A stretch of 64,000 nucleotides of DNA from Tolypeutes matacus (Eukaryota > Chordata > Mammalia > Cingulata > Chlamyphoridae). Below the pieces are notes generated by a model. It ran no database searches, was not told the DNA's origin, and was given only the letters and a program-made list of their open reading frames with translations. The DNA lies in NCBI GenBank assembly GCA_026826555.1, contig JAKSZT010054568.1, positions 9,741,752 through 9,805,751 of the forward strand, written 5' to 3'. A program made the translations under genes and the position numbers. Below, in pieces: positions 10,096 through 20,839 of the stretch; the stretch's first letter is position 1, and the number at the start of each line of letters is the position of its first letter.

Positions 10096-11559
10096 CAAAA
10101 CGGAGGAAAAATCAGTCCCTGCTGAAACTCGGGAAATGGGCGCGCAGTGAGCTCAGTCCCCTGCACTGCTGGTGGCTGTGGTTTCTGGTGACAGAGTGGT
10201 TTGGAACCCCCTCCCCTCGGTCCGCGCACCCAGAGTGGAGCTGTCCCTGAGAAACCCCCGCTGCAGCCTGCAGGTGAGATGAGGCCAGGTGAGCTCTGCC
10301 TCATGACCGCGTTTCTCGCAGGAGCCCTTGGGAACTTTTCTCACGGGGTCAGCTCACCCCCCACCCCTTTGGCTTTCAGAAATCTCAACACATACGTGCC
10401 TATCCTTTTGGAAGCAGCAAATCTTCATCCGTGAGGCAAATCTACCAGAGCAGGCAGCGGAAAACAATTTCTCTCGTTATACCAGCTCCTGCAGCTCTTG
10501 CCACGGCTGCTGCCGGCCCGTTGGGAACCTGTTTTCCACGGTGTAACCCACCCTGCCACCTGCCAGGCTCCATCCGGCTCCGGGGCTGCCCGAGGCACCT
10601 GCCGGGGTGCGTCACTCAAAGTCAAGCTCGCAGCACCCAGAGGAAGGTGAGTGCCTCGAGCTGGTGTCTCCTTCCCGTGTGGACAGCGGAGAGCAGGGGC
10701 CGCAGCGAGGCATGGCGCGTGCGGAGATCAAAACCACTAAGTCCGTGTAACACACACTCAACTCTCCCAGGCACACACGCGTGCCCACAGCCAAATGCAC
10801 GCCCTTCACCCCCCAAGTCAGGCTGAACTGCCCAGTGGCCCCTGGTCCAGATGCGTCCACCCAGAGGCCAGGGTCACCAGGCCCCGGGGAAGCGCGGAGC
10901 AGGCGGCCACTCTCTCTGGCTTTTGCTCACCAGTGGGTCAGAGGTGGGTTTTTCTTTTTCATCTCCCGTCCAGCGCGAGGGCGGGAAGCGTGCCTCCTTT
11001 GACCTAGAGAGATTCGGGGGTGGCAGGCTCTTAGTCTCCAAATGCTTGGGGTCTCCCCTCCCCTCCTGCTTCTAGCCACCTCCCCTCCAGGATCGTTCCC
11101 GGAGCCCCTTCTGCTCCTAAGCGAATCGCCCTAATTTGGTGGAAGATGATAAATATCTGATCTGAAAGCCCCAGGCCTGAGTGCACGGCTTGTTCTCGCC
11201 CCGCAGGCTGCCCACAGCCCGGAGTGGAGTGCTCGGCTTCGTGTCTCCAACCCCCGGAAAGCTGCGGGCACTGCTCAGGCCTGCGGTTTCACAGCCGCCC
11301 TCCAGCGACGCCCTTCCCTGCACACCCCAGCTCCCAGGCCGCAGATGCAGCCTCTTGAACTCAGTCTGTTTTGAAATGCGACTCGACTTCAAGCCAGAGG
11401 GGCCATAACATCCCAGCAGGGACGGATGGAGGCGTTTACTAGATAAGCTTTTGATATTTAATGTTTGCTAAGCATAGTAAAGGCTAATAAAGCCTCACAA
11501 CTGTACACCCTGGAGCTCTGCCTGGAGGGGTGACAAGCACTGGGGGAGGCACCGAGAGC
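10096..11559. other. GC-moderate unique stretch
   Basis: No repeat or gene recognised. The segments 11110-11165 and 11425-11510 are AT-rich islands with GATAAATATCTGAT and AAGCTTTTGATATTTAATG motifs that could be regulatory, but this is weak. Overlapping open frames on both strands show no domain. Confidence 0.35.
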
Positions 11560-11720
11560 AGACCGTGGGCGTGCAGGGGAAGGAAGCAGGTCTGGGGCCT
11601 CTTCAAACTCTGTCACTGCATGGGAGTGTCGCTTCCCCTGCTGGGCCTCAGCTTCCCCGTCTGTAAAAGTAGGGCTCGGGCACGCTGGCCAGGTCCTTTC
11701 ACAGTTACAGTGCCGTCGTG
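11560..11720 (+). repeat. MIR SINE fragment
   Basis: CTGGGCCTCAGCTTCCCCGT followed by CTGTAAAAGTAGGGCTC (11641-11675) corresponds to the MIR core (CCTCAGTTTCCTCATCTGTAAAATGGG). The upstream CAAACTCTGTCACTGCATGGG also fits. Confidence 0.6.
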
Positions 11721-12004
11721 GGACTCGGAACCTCCTTCCAAAAGAGTAGACACGGGACTATTCAGCCGGCATGAACTCGGTTTCCAGCACTTCCCAGCTC
11801 ACTTTCCCAGTTGATCCTTGGGGTCGGGAGCGGGACAGGCGGCTTTGGACCCGGATCGCCTCCGAACCTGACACGAAGCGTCGTCCCTGGATGCCTGGAG
11901 CTGACTCGAGGAATGGAAGGCAAACTGTCTGCATAGAAAGAGGCTCTGGGGGCCACGGGAACAGCCACGCCCCCGGGCATCATGCCGTGCCCTCCAGGCT
12001 GCAT

Positions 12005-12285
12005 CACACTGCCTCTCGACCCCGACCCCCTGTCACCCCATCCCCCTCCAACCCCATCCCCCTCCGACCCAGCTCCTCTCAGACCCCGTCCCCCTTCAGC
12101 CCTGTCCCCCTTGACCCCGTCCCCCTCCGACCCCATCCTCCCTCCCACCCCATCCCCTCTCCCACCCCGTCCCCCCCTCACCCCATCCCCCTCCGATCCA
12201 GTCTCCTCTCAGACCCCATATCCCCTCCGACCCCATCCCCCCTCCAACGCCACCCCGTACCCTCTCCACCCCCACCTGAGAGTGC
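12005..12285 (+). repeat. Pyrimidine-rich tandem array
   Basis: A strand that is almost all C and T with occasional A and G is built from variants of CCGACCCCATCCCCCT, in irregular steps of about 15-18 bases. It is a minisatellite-like, strongly strand-asymmetric tract. It produces artificial proline/serine-rich open frames on the plus strand and glycine-rich ones on the minus strand. Confidence 0.75.
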
Positions 12286-12289
12286 TCCC

Positions 12290-13640
12290 CTGCCCTCTAA
12301 GCCATGACCATGCCTCAGGCTTGGCTTAAAGTACAGAAGAGGATGGACCCTCGACCCCAGAGGACCAGAGCCCGCCCTCTCCTCTGGCCCACAACCGTCC
12401 TCCCATCCAGAGTCACCTGGTCCAGCCCGCGGCCCCTGCTTTGCCCCATGACCTGACATTTCCTCGTCATGGCTTGGGATGTGGCCAGTCCACCTCTCCA
12501 AAGGAGACTGGGGAGGCTGAGCCCCTTCAGGGCTCTGGATATTTGGGGCTGAAATGGCGGAACGCAGGCTTCTGGAGAAGGCAGTCTAAATCCTAGCCGT
12601 TAATCCCCCAGCTGATCCGGTCATCTTCGCAGAGCCATCTGGTCAGGAAGCCCGTGTCATCAGCCTTAGTGAAATCCCCATTTGGCAACAATGATCACGT
12701 TTGGCTTAAAACTGCTCTGAACTGCCTCCAGGCAGGTAGAAGACACACGTCGCCCTCAGGGGCCGCGCCAGCCACCCTGAGACCTGGCCTTGCCCCCGGC
12801 TCCGGCCTCAGGACAGCCCTTGGCAGAGTGGAGTAACCGGCCCTCTGCTTTGTCTCGCAGGGGAGAGAGGGCCTTCTCCGTGGCATCGTGGCATCGTGGC
12901 ATCGGCACAGGACGCCGGCGAGGCAGCTTCCTTTGTGGGGCTAGTTCAGTGCTCTCGGCACAATGCGGACAGCCGGCCAAGCCATGCAATTAGCCGGACC
13001 GGCCCCTGTGAAACAGGGAGCATCACAGCAGGGGCTCACCCCAGGGAAACCTCTCTCACCAGCGAGAGGAAGCAGCTCCGTCGGGGTGGGTTAGCTCAGG
13101 AGAGCCCGTGAGCACGAGCACGGAACCACTCCTCCAGGCAGGCATAGCTCACTCCACTCGCCTGCCCACCTCCCGGCCGCTGGAAGTCTCTCTTTGACTC
13201 ATGAGAGAGTCAAGATCCCAGAAGGAAGAAGAAGTCGAAGCAGAATTTGAGCCTGGCTCTCTGCTGCTACAGCCCAGCCCCTGCCATGAAATGACTCAGT
13301 GTCTCCCTGTTTGAAGGACAGAAATCAAGCTGATCGTCTTAGAAAAGGCTGGATGGCGGCACCCAGAGCTGCCTCCAGGTCAGGACGCCTCGGTCAGAAC
13401 CTCTGGGGGACCTGCCCTCGGCCGGGCTGCACCCAGCCCTCCTCCGTGCACGGCGAATGCCATGGAGGGAGCACAGCACTCTGCAGACTCAACCCAGGCT
13501 GCCAGCGGCCACAGCAGCAGCGTCCAGGGGCTCCCGGCTGCCCCTCCACGGACAGCCCCAAGCTCTCTTCCAGGACCTGGGGCTGCCTTCTCCCACGTCG
13601 TGCCCGAAAGGAGTAAGAGCTCTCTGGCCCCTGCACCAGA
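12290..13640. other. GC-rich unique stretch
   Basis: No repeat or gene recognised. A perfect AP-1 type site TGACTCA occurs at 13195-13201. A short triplication of GTGGCATC occurs near 12880-12904. Open frames on both strands overlap and look random. Confidence 0.4.
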
Positions 13641-13649
13641 GCCTTTGCC

Positions 13650-14190
13650 TTTGAGTTGACATTGTTAATTTTAAAAAAGTTAATAAAACTTACATTTATA
13701 ATTTAAAAAGTAAAAGCGATTTTTATAAATCCCCTCACGTTCCATCAAGCAAAGATGGACAGCATTACTACTTCTTTCTACCTTTTCTTCCTGTGCACAA
13801 TTGTCTGTGTCTGTGGCTCCAGGAGACTGTGTGTGTTCATAACTTTGTCTAAATGTACGACTTTACATCCTGTCATTGCCAGTCAGTGTCATGACATCGG
13901 CATTCCCCTGTTTTCACAGTCTTTGTAAACATCCTTTCAGTGACCGTATGAAATCCTACTGCGAGGATGCAGCGGAGTTTACGTAACGAGTCCTGCGCTG
14001 CTGGACCTTCAGGTTATTCCCGATCTACCATTATCCACAATGCTGTAATGGACACCCTAGTTTTCAGCTGACCCATCTGTTTCCTTCAGGAAAATGTCCT
14101 TAAGTGGAGTGACTAAGTCAAAGGGCAGGAGCATTTCGAGATCCTGGGCAGCCTTGACGGTGCTCTAGTTTTCTAAATACATTTTGAGCG
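13650..14190 (+). repeat. LINE-1 (L1M/L1ME-like) fragment
   Basis: The region from CTGGACCTTCAGGTTATTCCC (14003) through CACAATGCTGTAATGGACACC (14035) to GTGACTAAGTCAAAGGGCAGG (14109) matches the order of a very common old LINE-1 3' phrase (attcaggttgtttcc... caatgctgcaatgaacat... gctgggtcaaagggtatg). Fully non-coding. Confidence 0.55.
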
Positions 14191-14739
14191 TCGCAGCGCA
14201 GAGCGTCAAATCAGGAAGACACCGTGAGGATGACCTCGTGCCACCCCTTCCCCTCCGGTGAGCCGTGCAGCCTCTGCATGGTCGGGTCAGCAGTCGCCTC
14301 TCACGGGAGGGAAAGCCCCCACTCACCCCGATGTTCCGGTTGCTTCCAGCAGCGATGCATTTGGCCTTGGCTCAGTCCTTGCCTCCTGCCCAGGTCTGCT
14401 TGTGAGGAAAACCACGCGGACTGCGGGGCCCAGCTCCAGCTGGCCCTCCTCAGCGAGGCTGCCCTCTGTGAGACCCCGTCGTCTCCTGGGCTGGGACCGG
14501 CCGGGCCCTCGGGGACATGGGCTTCACTGGCAGTGCCCCCTCCACCATCCCAGCTGGGAGCACTGCCGCACCCACACGGGAGCCCCCTCACCCTGACCAC
14601 CACGCGTCCGGAGGTGACCCTGCCCTGCCCCTCAGCTCAGAGTCGTGCCCAGTCTCCTGCCAGGCCGGCCCAGCCTCACCCCTGCTGAGAAGGGAGTCTC
14701 TCTCCTCCACGGCAAGTCGGCCCAGCAGTGAGGCTGCAG

Positions 14740-14860
14740 CAGGGAAAGGGCCCACTTTCCAGCCAGGGAGGCCCGGGTTCAAACTCCCACTCCGAGACCC
14801 TGAGCAGGTCACGCGACCTCCCCAAACTTCTGGGAGATGGCACTGAGGTAATGCGGGCCT
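14740..14860 (+). repeat. MIR SINE fragment
   Basis: GGTTCAAACTCCCACTCCGAGACCCTGAGCAGGTCACGCGACCTCC spans 14774-14821, the MIR tRNA-derived box B region and the phrase corresponding to 'tgtgaccttgggcaagttac'. It is moderately diverged. Confidence 0.5.
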
Positions 14861-15009
14861 GGGAGGGGCCTGCCCCGGTTCAGGCACCCCAAGAAGCCCC
14901 CGGTCAGGAGCGGGCAACAGTGGGAAAGCTAGAGAGACCCAGACGCTCTTCCCGTCTCCCTTCCTGCTACAGACTAACGGGACGTCTTTGTCAGGAAGCG
15001 GTACATACC

Positions 15010-15140
15010 AAGACGCTGAGCCTAGCTGTGTAATTACACTGGGATTCCGTCCAGTAATTAGCTGTTCCTTAAGAGAAAGACAAATAATTATCTTTCTGCC
15101 TCAGATCCAGTGGCGCATTCAAAGGCACCGATCCACACAC
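15010..15140. promoter_or_regulatory. Candidate cis-regulatory element with three TAATTA sites
   Basis: Three perfect TAATTA palindromes, the core site of many homeodomain factors, lie at 15031, 15055 and 15085. They are within 60 bases and are spaced 24 and 30 bases apart, in otherwise GC-richer and repeat-free sequence. The interpretation as an enhancer is inference. Confidence 0.3.
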
Positions 15141-15599
15141 CCCCTGGGGACGGGGTGCCACCCAACTGAACACAGAGCTGTTTGAGGCAGTCACTGTTCT
15201 TGAAAAATATCTGCACAGACAATGCAAACAATTTTGGAGAGTGGTGGGTTTTTCGGGGGCGTGGCTGGGGTGCTTTACAACGGGCACTGTGAGGTCCTAT
15301 TTGAGAGAACATGTGCAGATCTAGTAGCTGGAGGTGGTGGCCAGAGCTCGGTCCGTCCCCAGGACACAGCGAGGGCTCAGCCCCCTGCCAGGAGCCCTGC
15401 AGACACAAGGGCAGAGCCCGCGCCGGGGCTGCCCTGGACGCCTGCCCGGGCCCGCAGGGCTGCCCACCTTCTCTCTGCATCAAGCACACTTGCCCACCCT
15501 GCTTCTTCCTGAGCCTTCAATGTCCTCCTGTGCAGCAAAGACTTCATCTCCCCAAGCACCCCCAGATAGCATTAGGCTCCTCCCGAGAGTCCCCAAAAC

Positions 15600-15830
15600 A
15601 TGGTGTGACCCCTGTTATACCTCCCAGGTGGCACCATCAGTGACCTCCACGAGAATAGTTTTCTCAAGGGCAGAGACCACCCTGTGTTCATTTTTATATC
15701 TCCTGAACCTAACACAGCTCCAAGCGCCCAGTAGGATGTTTGTTGAATGAATAAAGGACAATGATTCGCTGACTGACAAAGAATAAATTATTGATTGCAA
15801 ATGAATGAATGAATAAATGAATGAACTAAA
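15600..15830 (+). repeat. LINE-2 (L2) 3' end
   Basis: TCTCAAGGGCAGAGACCACC (15662), CACAGCTCCAAGCGCCCAGTAGG (15713) and GTTTGTTGAATGAATAAA (15738) follow the L2 3' terminus in order. A degenerate (TGAA/AATG)n tail extends to about 15825. Confidence 0.75.
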
Positions 15831-16506
15831 AAAAGAACATCAGTTTACCATTGGGTTAAATCTGGGCTGCAAAGAATATAGCTAAGACTGGCAATAGACT
15901 CCACCCAGCCGCAGAGGGGATGTTGGAAGATTCCTAAATTATTGGCACAGTGCAAAGGCGGCTCTGGCTGACTGCCGATGGATGAGCCTGAATTTCCTGA
16001 AAAGGGATAGAGACAAATGTCAGTAAAGCACATCCAGCTGTCTAGAGTCAGACAGAAAAGCCTGTATTTAATTTGCTGTTTGATGCTTCAGTGTAGTTTC
16101 CTCAGAGCCATTCACTGGCACTTGAACTGAGATTATTCACTTTGGAGGAAATAGATGAACTCTTCTAGACTCTACACTATTGCCTAATAAATTTGCTGTT
16201 GTGAACATTTTGCAAATGTCTCAATAAGTTTTCCCACCCCTTCAAGGTCCAACGCCTTCTCTCTCTCATCTCTGCCTAAGGATGTCTTGATGGCTTTCCT
16301 TGGGAACCATCACCATTCCACACTGTGCGCCCTGTGGGGGCAAAAGGCCTGGGATCTTCTCACTTCTTTATTTCCAGTCTTAACAGCAATTTAAGGGTCA
16401 CCTGGAGCAGATATTCAAGCTGTGTTTGCATGAAAAAAATGAGCCTCACTGGAAGGGATGGAATGCTATGCTCTCACTGATTGTTCCAGCACTGCAGAAG
16501 GCACAG
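15831..16506. other. Unannotated stretch
   Basis: Moderately AT-rich sequence with no recognised gene or repeat, leading into the minisatellite. Confidence 0.4.
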
Positions 16507-16923
16507 GGGAACTCAACAATGAGGACTACATGTGGGAAACCAACAACGACAATGACATGGGGGAACCCAACAATGCAACAACATGGGAAACTCAGCAATG
16601 AAGATGACCTTGGGGAATTGAAAAATGAAGATGACACAAGGAACCCAACAATGAAGATGACATGGGAAACCCAACAATGAAGACTGCATGAGGGAGCCCA
16701 ACAATGAAGACGACATATGGGAACCCAACAATGAGGATGACGTGGGGGAACCCCAATGAAGACATGAGGGAACCCAACAATGAGGACAACGTGGGGAAAC
16801 CCAACAATGAAGAATACATGGGGAACCCAACAATAAAGGTGATATGGGGGAACCCAACAATAAAGGTGATATGGGGGAACCCAACAATGAAGGTGACATG
16901 GGGGAACCCAACAATGAGGACAC
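16507..16923 (+). repeat. 27-bp minisatellite, about 15 units
   Basis: Variants of GGGGGAACCCAACAATGAAG plus GTGACAT repeat with a 27-base period (some units are 26 or 28 bases, or partly deleted). Units at the 3' end (16830-16915) are nearly identical; those at the 5' end are more diverged. Because 27 is a multiple of three, frames stay open on both strands. The plus frame reads a nine-residue unit WGNPTIKVI, and minus frames read units such as VGFPHITFI and LLGSPISPL. Confidence 0.9.
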
Positions 16924-17929
16924 AGGGCACTGCCTTCAAAGGGCCTCCAGGCAGGAAGGATCCAGATGTGAGGGAAGTAGCTGTAACTGCAGGAGCTATG
17001 GGGGGGGGCTGGGAACAGGAGAGCTACAGTGATGTGGAAGTGGGAGGGGGCAGAACATTCCAGGGTCTAACAGATAGTCCTGAGGCCCCTCAGGAATGTG
17101 CTGGGGTGAGAGTGGGTGCTCAGACACGCTTCACTGGGCAAGGCTGTCCTCAACCTTTCCTGAAGAGAGAAGCCCCAAGGCCCTCAGGCTCTTCAGTGTT
17201 GAGGAAGAGAGAGGGCTCTGATGAGGACAGGGAGAGAACCCACCCACCCTGGTCTCCCAGCCAAGTCCCCACTCTCGGGGGCCAGTCCATTCAGCAGGGC
17301 ACCCTCTGGGTGGTGGGTCAAGCCCACGATGGCAGCTGGGTTGTGGGGAAAGGTAGGCGAGATCAAAGGGCCGGGATAACCTCTGGGGTCACAGTGACAG
17401 AATGCTCCGGGGCTGGAAGAGGATGGAGCCATTAGTAAGGAAATGAGCGCTGGCTTTTCCCCCTGAGCAGGCACAGTGGGAGCCGGCAGGAAGGGAAGCA
17501 GAGCTGGCCCACCGGAGCAGGGGGGCAGGGCCATGGGGAGCGGGCCCTGTTCGTTGGCCTGTCGAACAATGGGGCACTGACCCCACTGCAGCCCTGGAGT
17601 GGGGACACTGCCGAGGTCAGTGAGGCTCGGCCCCCAGAGAGGCAACCAGATCAAAGCCCCCAGTGCCCTGCCTGCTTTCATCCCCTAATCACCGTAAAAT
17701 TGGCGTTTCCACCGGCACTGGCCCAGCCACCTTTCCAGGTAGCCAGGGAACACCTCCCCTGGCCCCCGGAGCTGTTTTCCTGGAAGCCCCTCCTCATCCT
17801 TCCCAGCGCAGGCATTGCCCTCAGGACTTTCCTGCTCTGTTCCAGGTCACAAAAACTCCGTTCAGTTTTAACTTGTTAAAATGTTGAGTCAGGGTCTAAA
17901 GATGAACAGCGATGGGCCTTTACGTGGCT
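16924..17929. other. GC-rich unique stretch
   Basis: No gene or named repeat recognised. Open frames on both strands (for example 17193-17681 minus) have no recognisable domain and overlap each other. Confidence 0.4.
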
Positions 17930-18425
17930 TTTATTGTGAAAGTAAGGGCTGCCCACTTTAGAAACTAGAGAAAAGAAAAAAGAAAAAAGAACGCCCACCC
18001 ACCTGCTGGCATCGCCCGTGCGTTTCTTGCTGGCTTTTTCTCTGTGTTTGTTTTGACATAGTTAGGGCCATCTTGTATTTACAATTTCATACCCTGATCG
18101 TTCTGAGTTAGTCTATCCTGACAATAGTCTCGGGTTTATAAAAACGCTTCTCAAACATGAGGTCTAAGATCTACACCAGGTTTCACTGTGTGAAATCATA
18201 TCTACATCAGCGGATCTAGTGACTGTGGCTAGTCATTCACTTTAGAGCGTGTCTCAGGTTTTTTGGTATGAACAATTCTGTGATGGACATCTTTGGCATG
18301 AAACTTTGTCTGGATGCCTGATTATTTGCCTCAATAGATTCTCAGGGATATATAATGGCATTATCCATTAAAGGGTATGCCCGTTTTGGAAGAAAATTTT
18401 ATCTCTATATTAAAAAATTATTAGG
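17930..18425 (+). repeat. LINE-1 (L1ME-like) fragment
   Basis: An A-rich AAAAGAAAAAAGAAAAAAG stretch near 17972 is followed by GCCCACCCACCTGC. A 3' part has ATTCTGTGATGGACATCTTTGGC (18274), CAATAGATTCTCAGGGATATA (18333) and TAAAGGGTATGCC (18370). This is the arrangement of old LINE-1 3' regions and parallels 13650-14190. Confidence 0.5.
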
Positions 18426-18589
18426 AACCCATCCATAGGGTGGCTACTGAGGACACAGAGAGCCCCAGAAAATACGGTCTCTCGTCCGGGGAAGCAACTG
18501 AGTTAGGCACACTGCTCGAATCCCATGCAAAGTGGCCTCCTGCTATCAGTCTGTGTGGGCAGTTTAATACCAACACAGTGTAACACTCA

Positions 18590-18965
18590 GGAGCATTGGG
18601 GGTCTCCCCCCTGCCTGCCCTTCAGTGCAGAAATCGAAGCTTCTTTTGCTACTTAAGAACCCTTTACAAAGCATCCCGGATCCACGGCCCTCCCTCTTCT
18701 TGGAGACCCAGCTATCTGAGACGACGTGGGCATCTGCCGCCCCTCTGCCAAGCTGGTCGCTGCCTCTGGGCCTTTGCTCATGCCCGGTTGCCTGGAATGC
18801 CTCCTCCTGGACAAGCTCCACAGGTCAGCTCCAACCCCATCGCCTCCCCAGGCCTCCCCAGCCCACCGGAATCCCGTCCACACCTCCGGTCAGGGCAGCC
18901 AAGGTCTGTCCTTGCTGAAGTGTCCTCCCTGAGGACAGAGCCTGCCTCGGTCATCTCACAGACTT
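18590..18965 (+). repeat. LINE-2 (L2) fragment
   Basis: CTCTGGGCCTTTGCTCATGC (18764) followed by TTGCCTGGAATGCCTCCTCC (18787) and then CCTCCCTGAGGACAGAGCCTG (18927) match the L2 3' region. The L2 phrases are 'cagggcctttgcacatgc', 'gcctggaacgctcttcc' and the gene-end phrase. Confidence 0.65.
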
Positions 18966-19049
18966 GACAGGGGATTGCAATTCAAGAAATGGCTAATGAA
19001 CCCATCAAAAACATGCAAATTATTTCTTTTATGTTAATTCTGCCTCTTC

Positions 19050-19250
19050 AAATAGACTATATGGTGTAATGCTTACGAGTTTGGGGGCAGGTGGCAGAAA
19101 TCAAATCTCAGCCCCCACTTTACTGATCTTGTGACCTCGGTCAAGCTCAGTTTTGTCATCTATAAAATGGAAATACTAGTATCTGTGCCTTTGGGACTGT
19201 TGTTAGGATGACATAATGTTTCATCAGAAAGCACTAGAACTTGCAAAGAT
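19050..19250 (+). repeat. MIR SINE
   Basis: AATCTCAGCCCCCACTTTACTGATCTTGTGACC (19102-19134), CTCAGTTTTGTCATCTATAAAATGG (19145-19169) and TGTTGTTAGGATGACATAATG (19198) follow the MIR consensus in order. Confidence 0.75.
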
Positions 19251-19381
19251 TACAGGGGTTATGTCAAAAGGATATGGCAGTCAAACTGAATGATCACCAC
19301 TGCCAAAAATAACATAACTTGAACTTGAAAAAGAAAAGAAAAAAAAGACTGACACATGTGACATTTATAAAAACCCGTGAG

Positions 19382-19800
19382 GGAGGCAGATGTGGCTCAA
19401 GTGCTTGGGCATCCGTCTACCATATGGAAGGATCCGGGTTCGATCCCTGGGACCTCCTGGTAAAATAAAAAAAGGAGAGCAGGAGAGCCGGGCCTGTGCT
19501 TCCACGAGCCACGCAGCAAGATGATGAAGCAACCAAAGAGAGACGCAGGCGAGAGCCAAGGCAAGATGTGCCAGAAACCAGGAACTGAGGTGGCACAAGT
19601 GACAGGGTGCATCTCTCCCACATCTGAGGTCCCTAGGATCGAATCCCGGTGAAGCCTGGAGGAGAAAAATGAGAAGAGAAGGCAAGAAACCAACACAGAA
19701 GACCACCCAGAGAATGGATACTGACAGCAAGTGGGGCGGGGGGACCTCATAGAACTGTACACCAAAAAGAAAAAATAAAGTCAATTAAAAAAAAAAACAA
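19382..19800 (+). mobile_element. DAS-type SINE, long composite copy
   Basis: The 5' part is tRNA-like. It has a pol III A box within TGTGGCTCAAGTGCTTGGG and a B box GGTTCGATCCC (19438). A second tRNA-like segment, with GATCGAATCCC as B box, occurs near 19636, so the copy is dimer-like. It ends in an A-rich tail. Flanks AAAACCCGTGAG (about 19370-19381) and AAAAACCATGAG (19801-19812) suggest an imperfect target duplication. DAS SINEs are tRNA-derived and known from armadillos and relatives; naming the subfamily (II-like) is uncertain. Confidence 0.75.
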
Positions 19801-20169
19801 AAAAACCATGAGTCCATAATAATTTTCAAAAGCTCATTACTCACCTAAAGATTGCTTGGGCATGAAGTCATTATTTTGAAAATTGACAAAAAGGAAGAAT
19901 CTAGCATTTAAATGATAGAAGACAATTATTTCACGTTAACATCTTAGTCCATAGTAAGGGTTCAATAATGTTATCCTTTATTGGACAATTAGAATATGAA
20001 TTTCTCAAGGGCAGGAAACGAATCGGCTCCCCTTTTTTAAAATCATCTCCAGAGGTCATCTCTACGCTCTGAGCTGGAGCTCAAGGACTGAAGACCCCAT
20101 CTCAGAACCCACCCGTCTTCCTTTATTGCATTCCTCTACCTTTCACGTCTGCGAAGGCAGTTTGGGGAA

Positions 20170-20400
20170 GCGCCACGAGGCTGAAGGAGAGGGCTCTGTG
20201 GCCAGGCTTCGAAGGCCAGCGGCGATTCTCTCCCCTCTCTCTGCCTCACTCTTTGATAAGGGCAGAGGAAACCAGACCATCAGCGTCCCCAGGGGCCTCC
20301 ACCAGCATCCAAGCCAACCCCTTCGTTTCACACCTGGAGGAGCTGCGGCTCCCAAGGAGTGAGTGGCTTGGCCAAGACCACAAAGCCGGTCAACTGGGCC
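20170..20400 (-). repeat. Possible MIR SINE relic
   Basis: Plus-strand CACCTGGAGGAGCTGCGGCTCCCAAGG followed by GTGGCTTGGCCAAGACCACAAAGCC near 20330-20387 resembles the reverse complement of the MIR core ('actgaggcccagagagg ... cttgcccaaggtcacacagc'). Confidence 0.4.
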
Positions 20401-20839
20401 CCCAGCCCAGGGCTCACTCTGCCAACAGCTTGGAGGAGGCCATTGGAAGAGAAATTGAAATCTCAGCTTTAAGACTGTGGAGAAGGGTTTGCTGAGGCAT
20501 CAGGTCTCTGCTCTGCTTCCAGAGAAAGGGAGAAAAAAGGGAATGGTGGAAATCCCCATGGACTCAGCACGGAGTGCTGCCTGTGGACATTTACAAGCCA
20601 TGTCACAGCTTCTCCCCTGTGGTCCTCGGCCTGGGGGCAAGCTCAGGCCCTGCATGGCCGAGCGTCTCTGTGGGGACCAGCTGTGACGAGCCCACCCCAC
20701 CCTCTCCCTGGCCCTCACTACAACCCCAAGGTGCCCAGACCAAGCAGATGGAAGAGGAGTTCCAGAAACCCACCACACACCTCAGACCAGTGGGAGGAGG
20801 GCAGCGGGGCCAAGGGCCCCAGGGGTCTTGAGGAAAGGC

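Noticed and set aside
11771..12307. Proline/serine-rich frame as a protein
   Set aside because: It is just the translated pyrimidine-rich tandem array.
16507..16923. CRISPR array
   Set aside because: Units abut with no unique spacers, and the host is a mammal.
16704..17435. 243-codon frame through the minisatellite as a gene
   Set aside because: The open frame is explained by the 27-bp period, a multiple of three; the rest of the frame is unremarkable.
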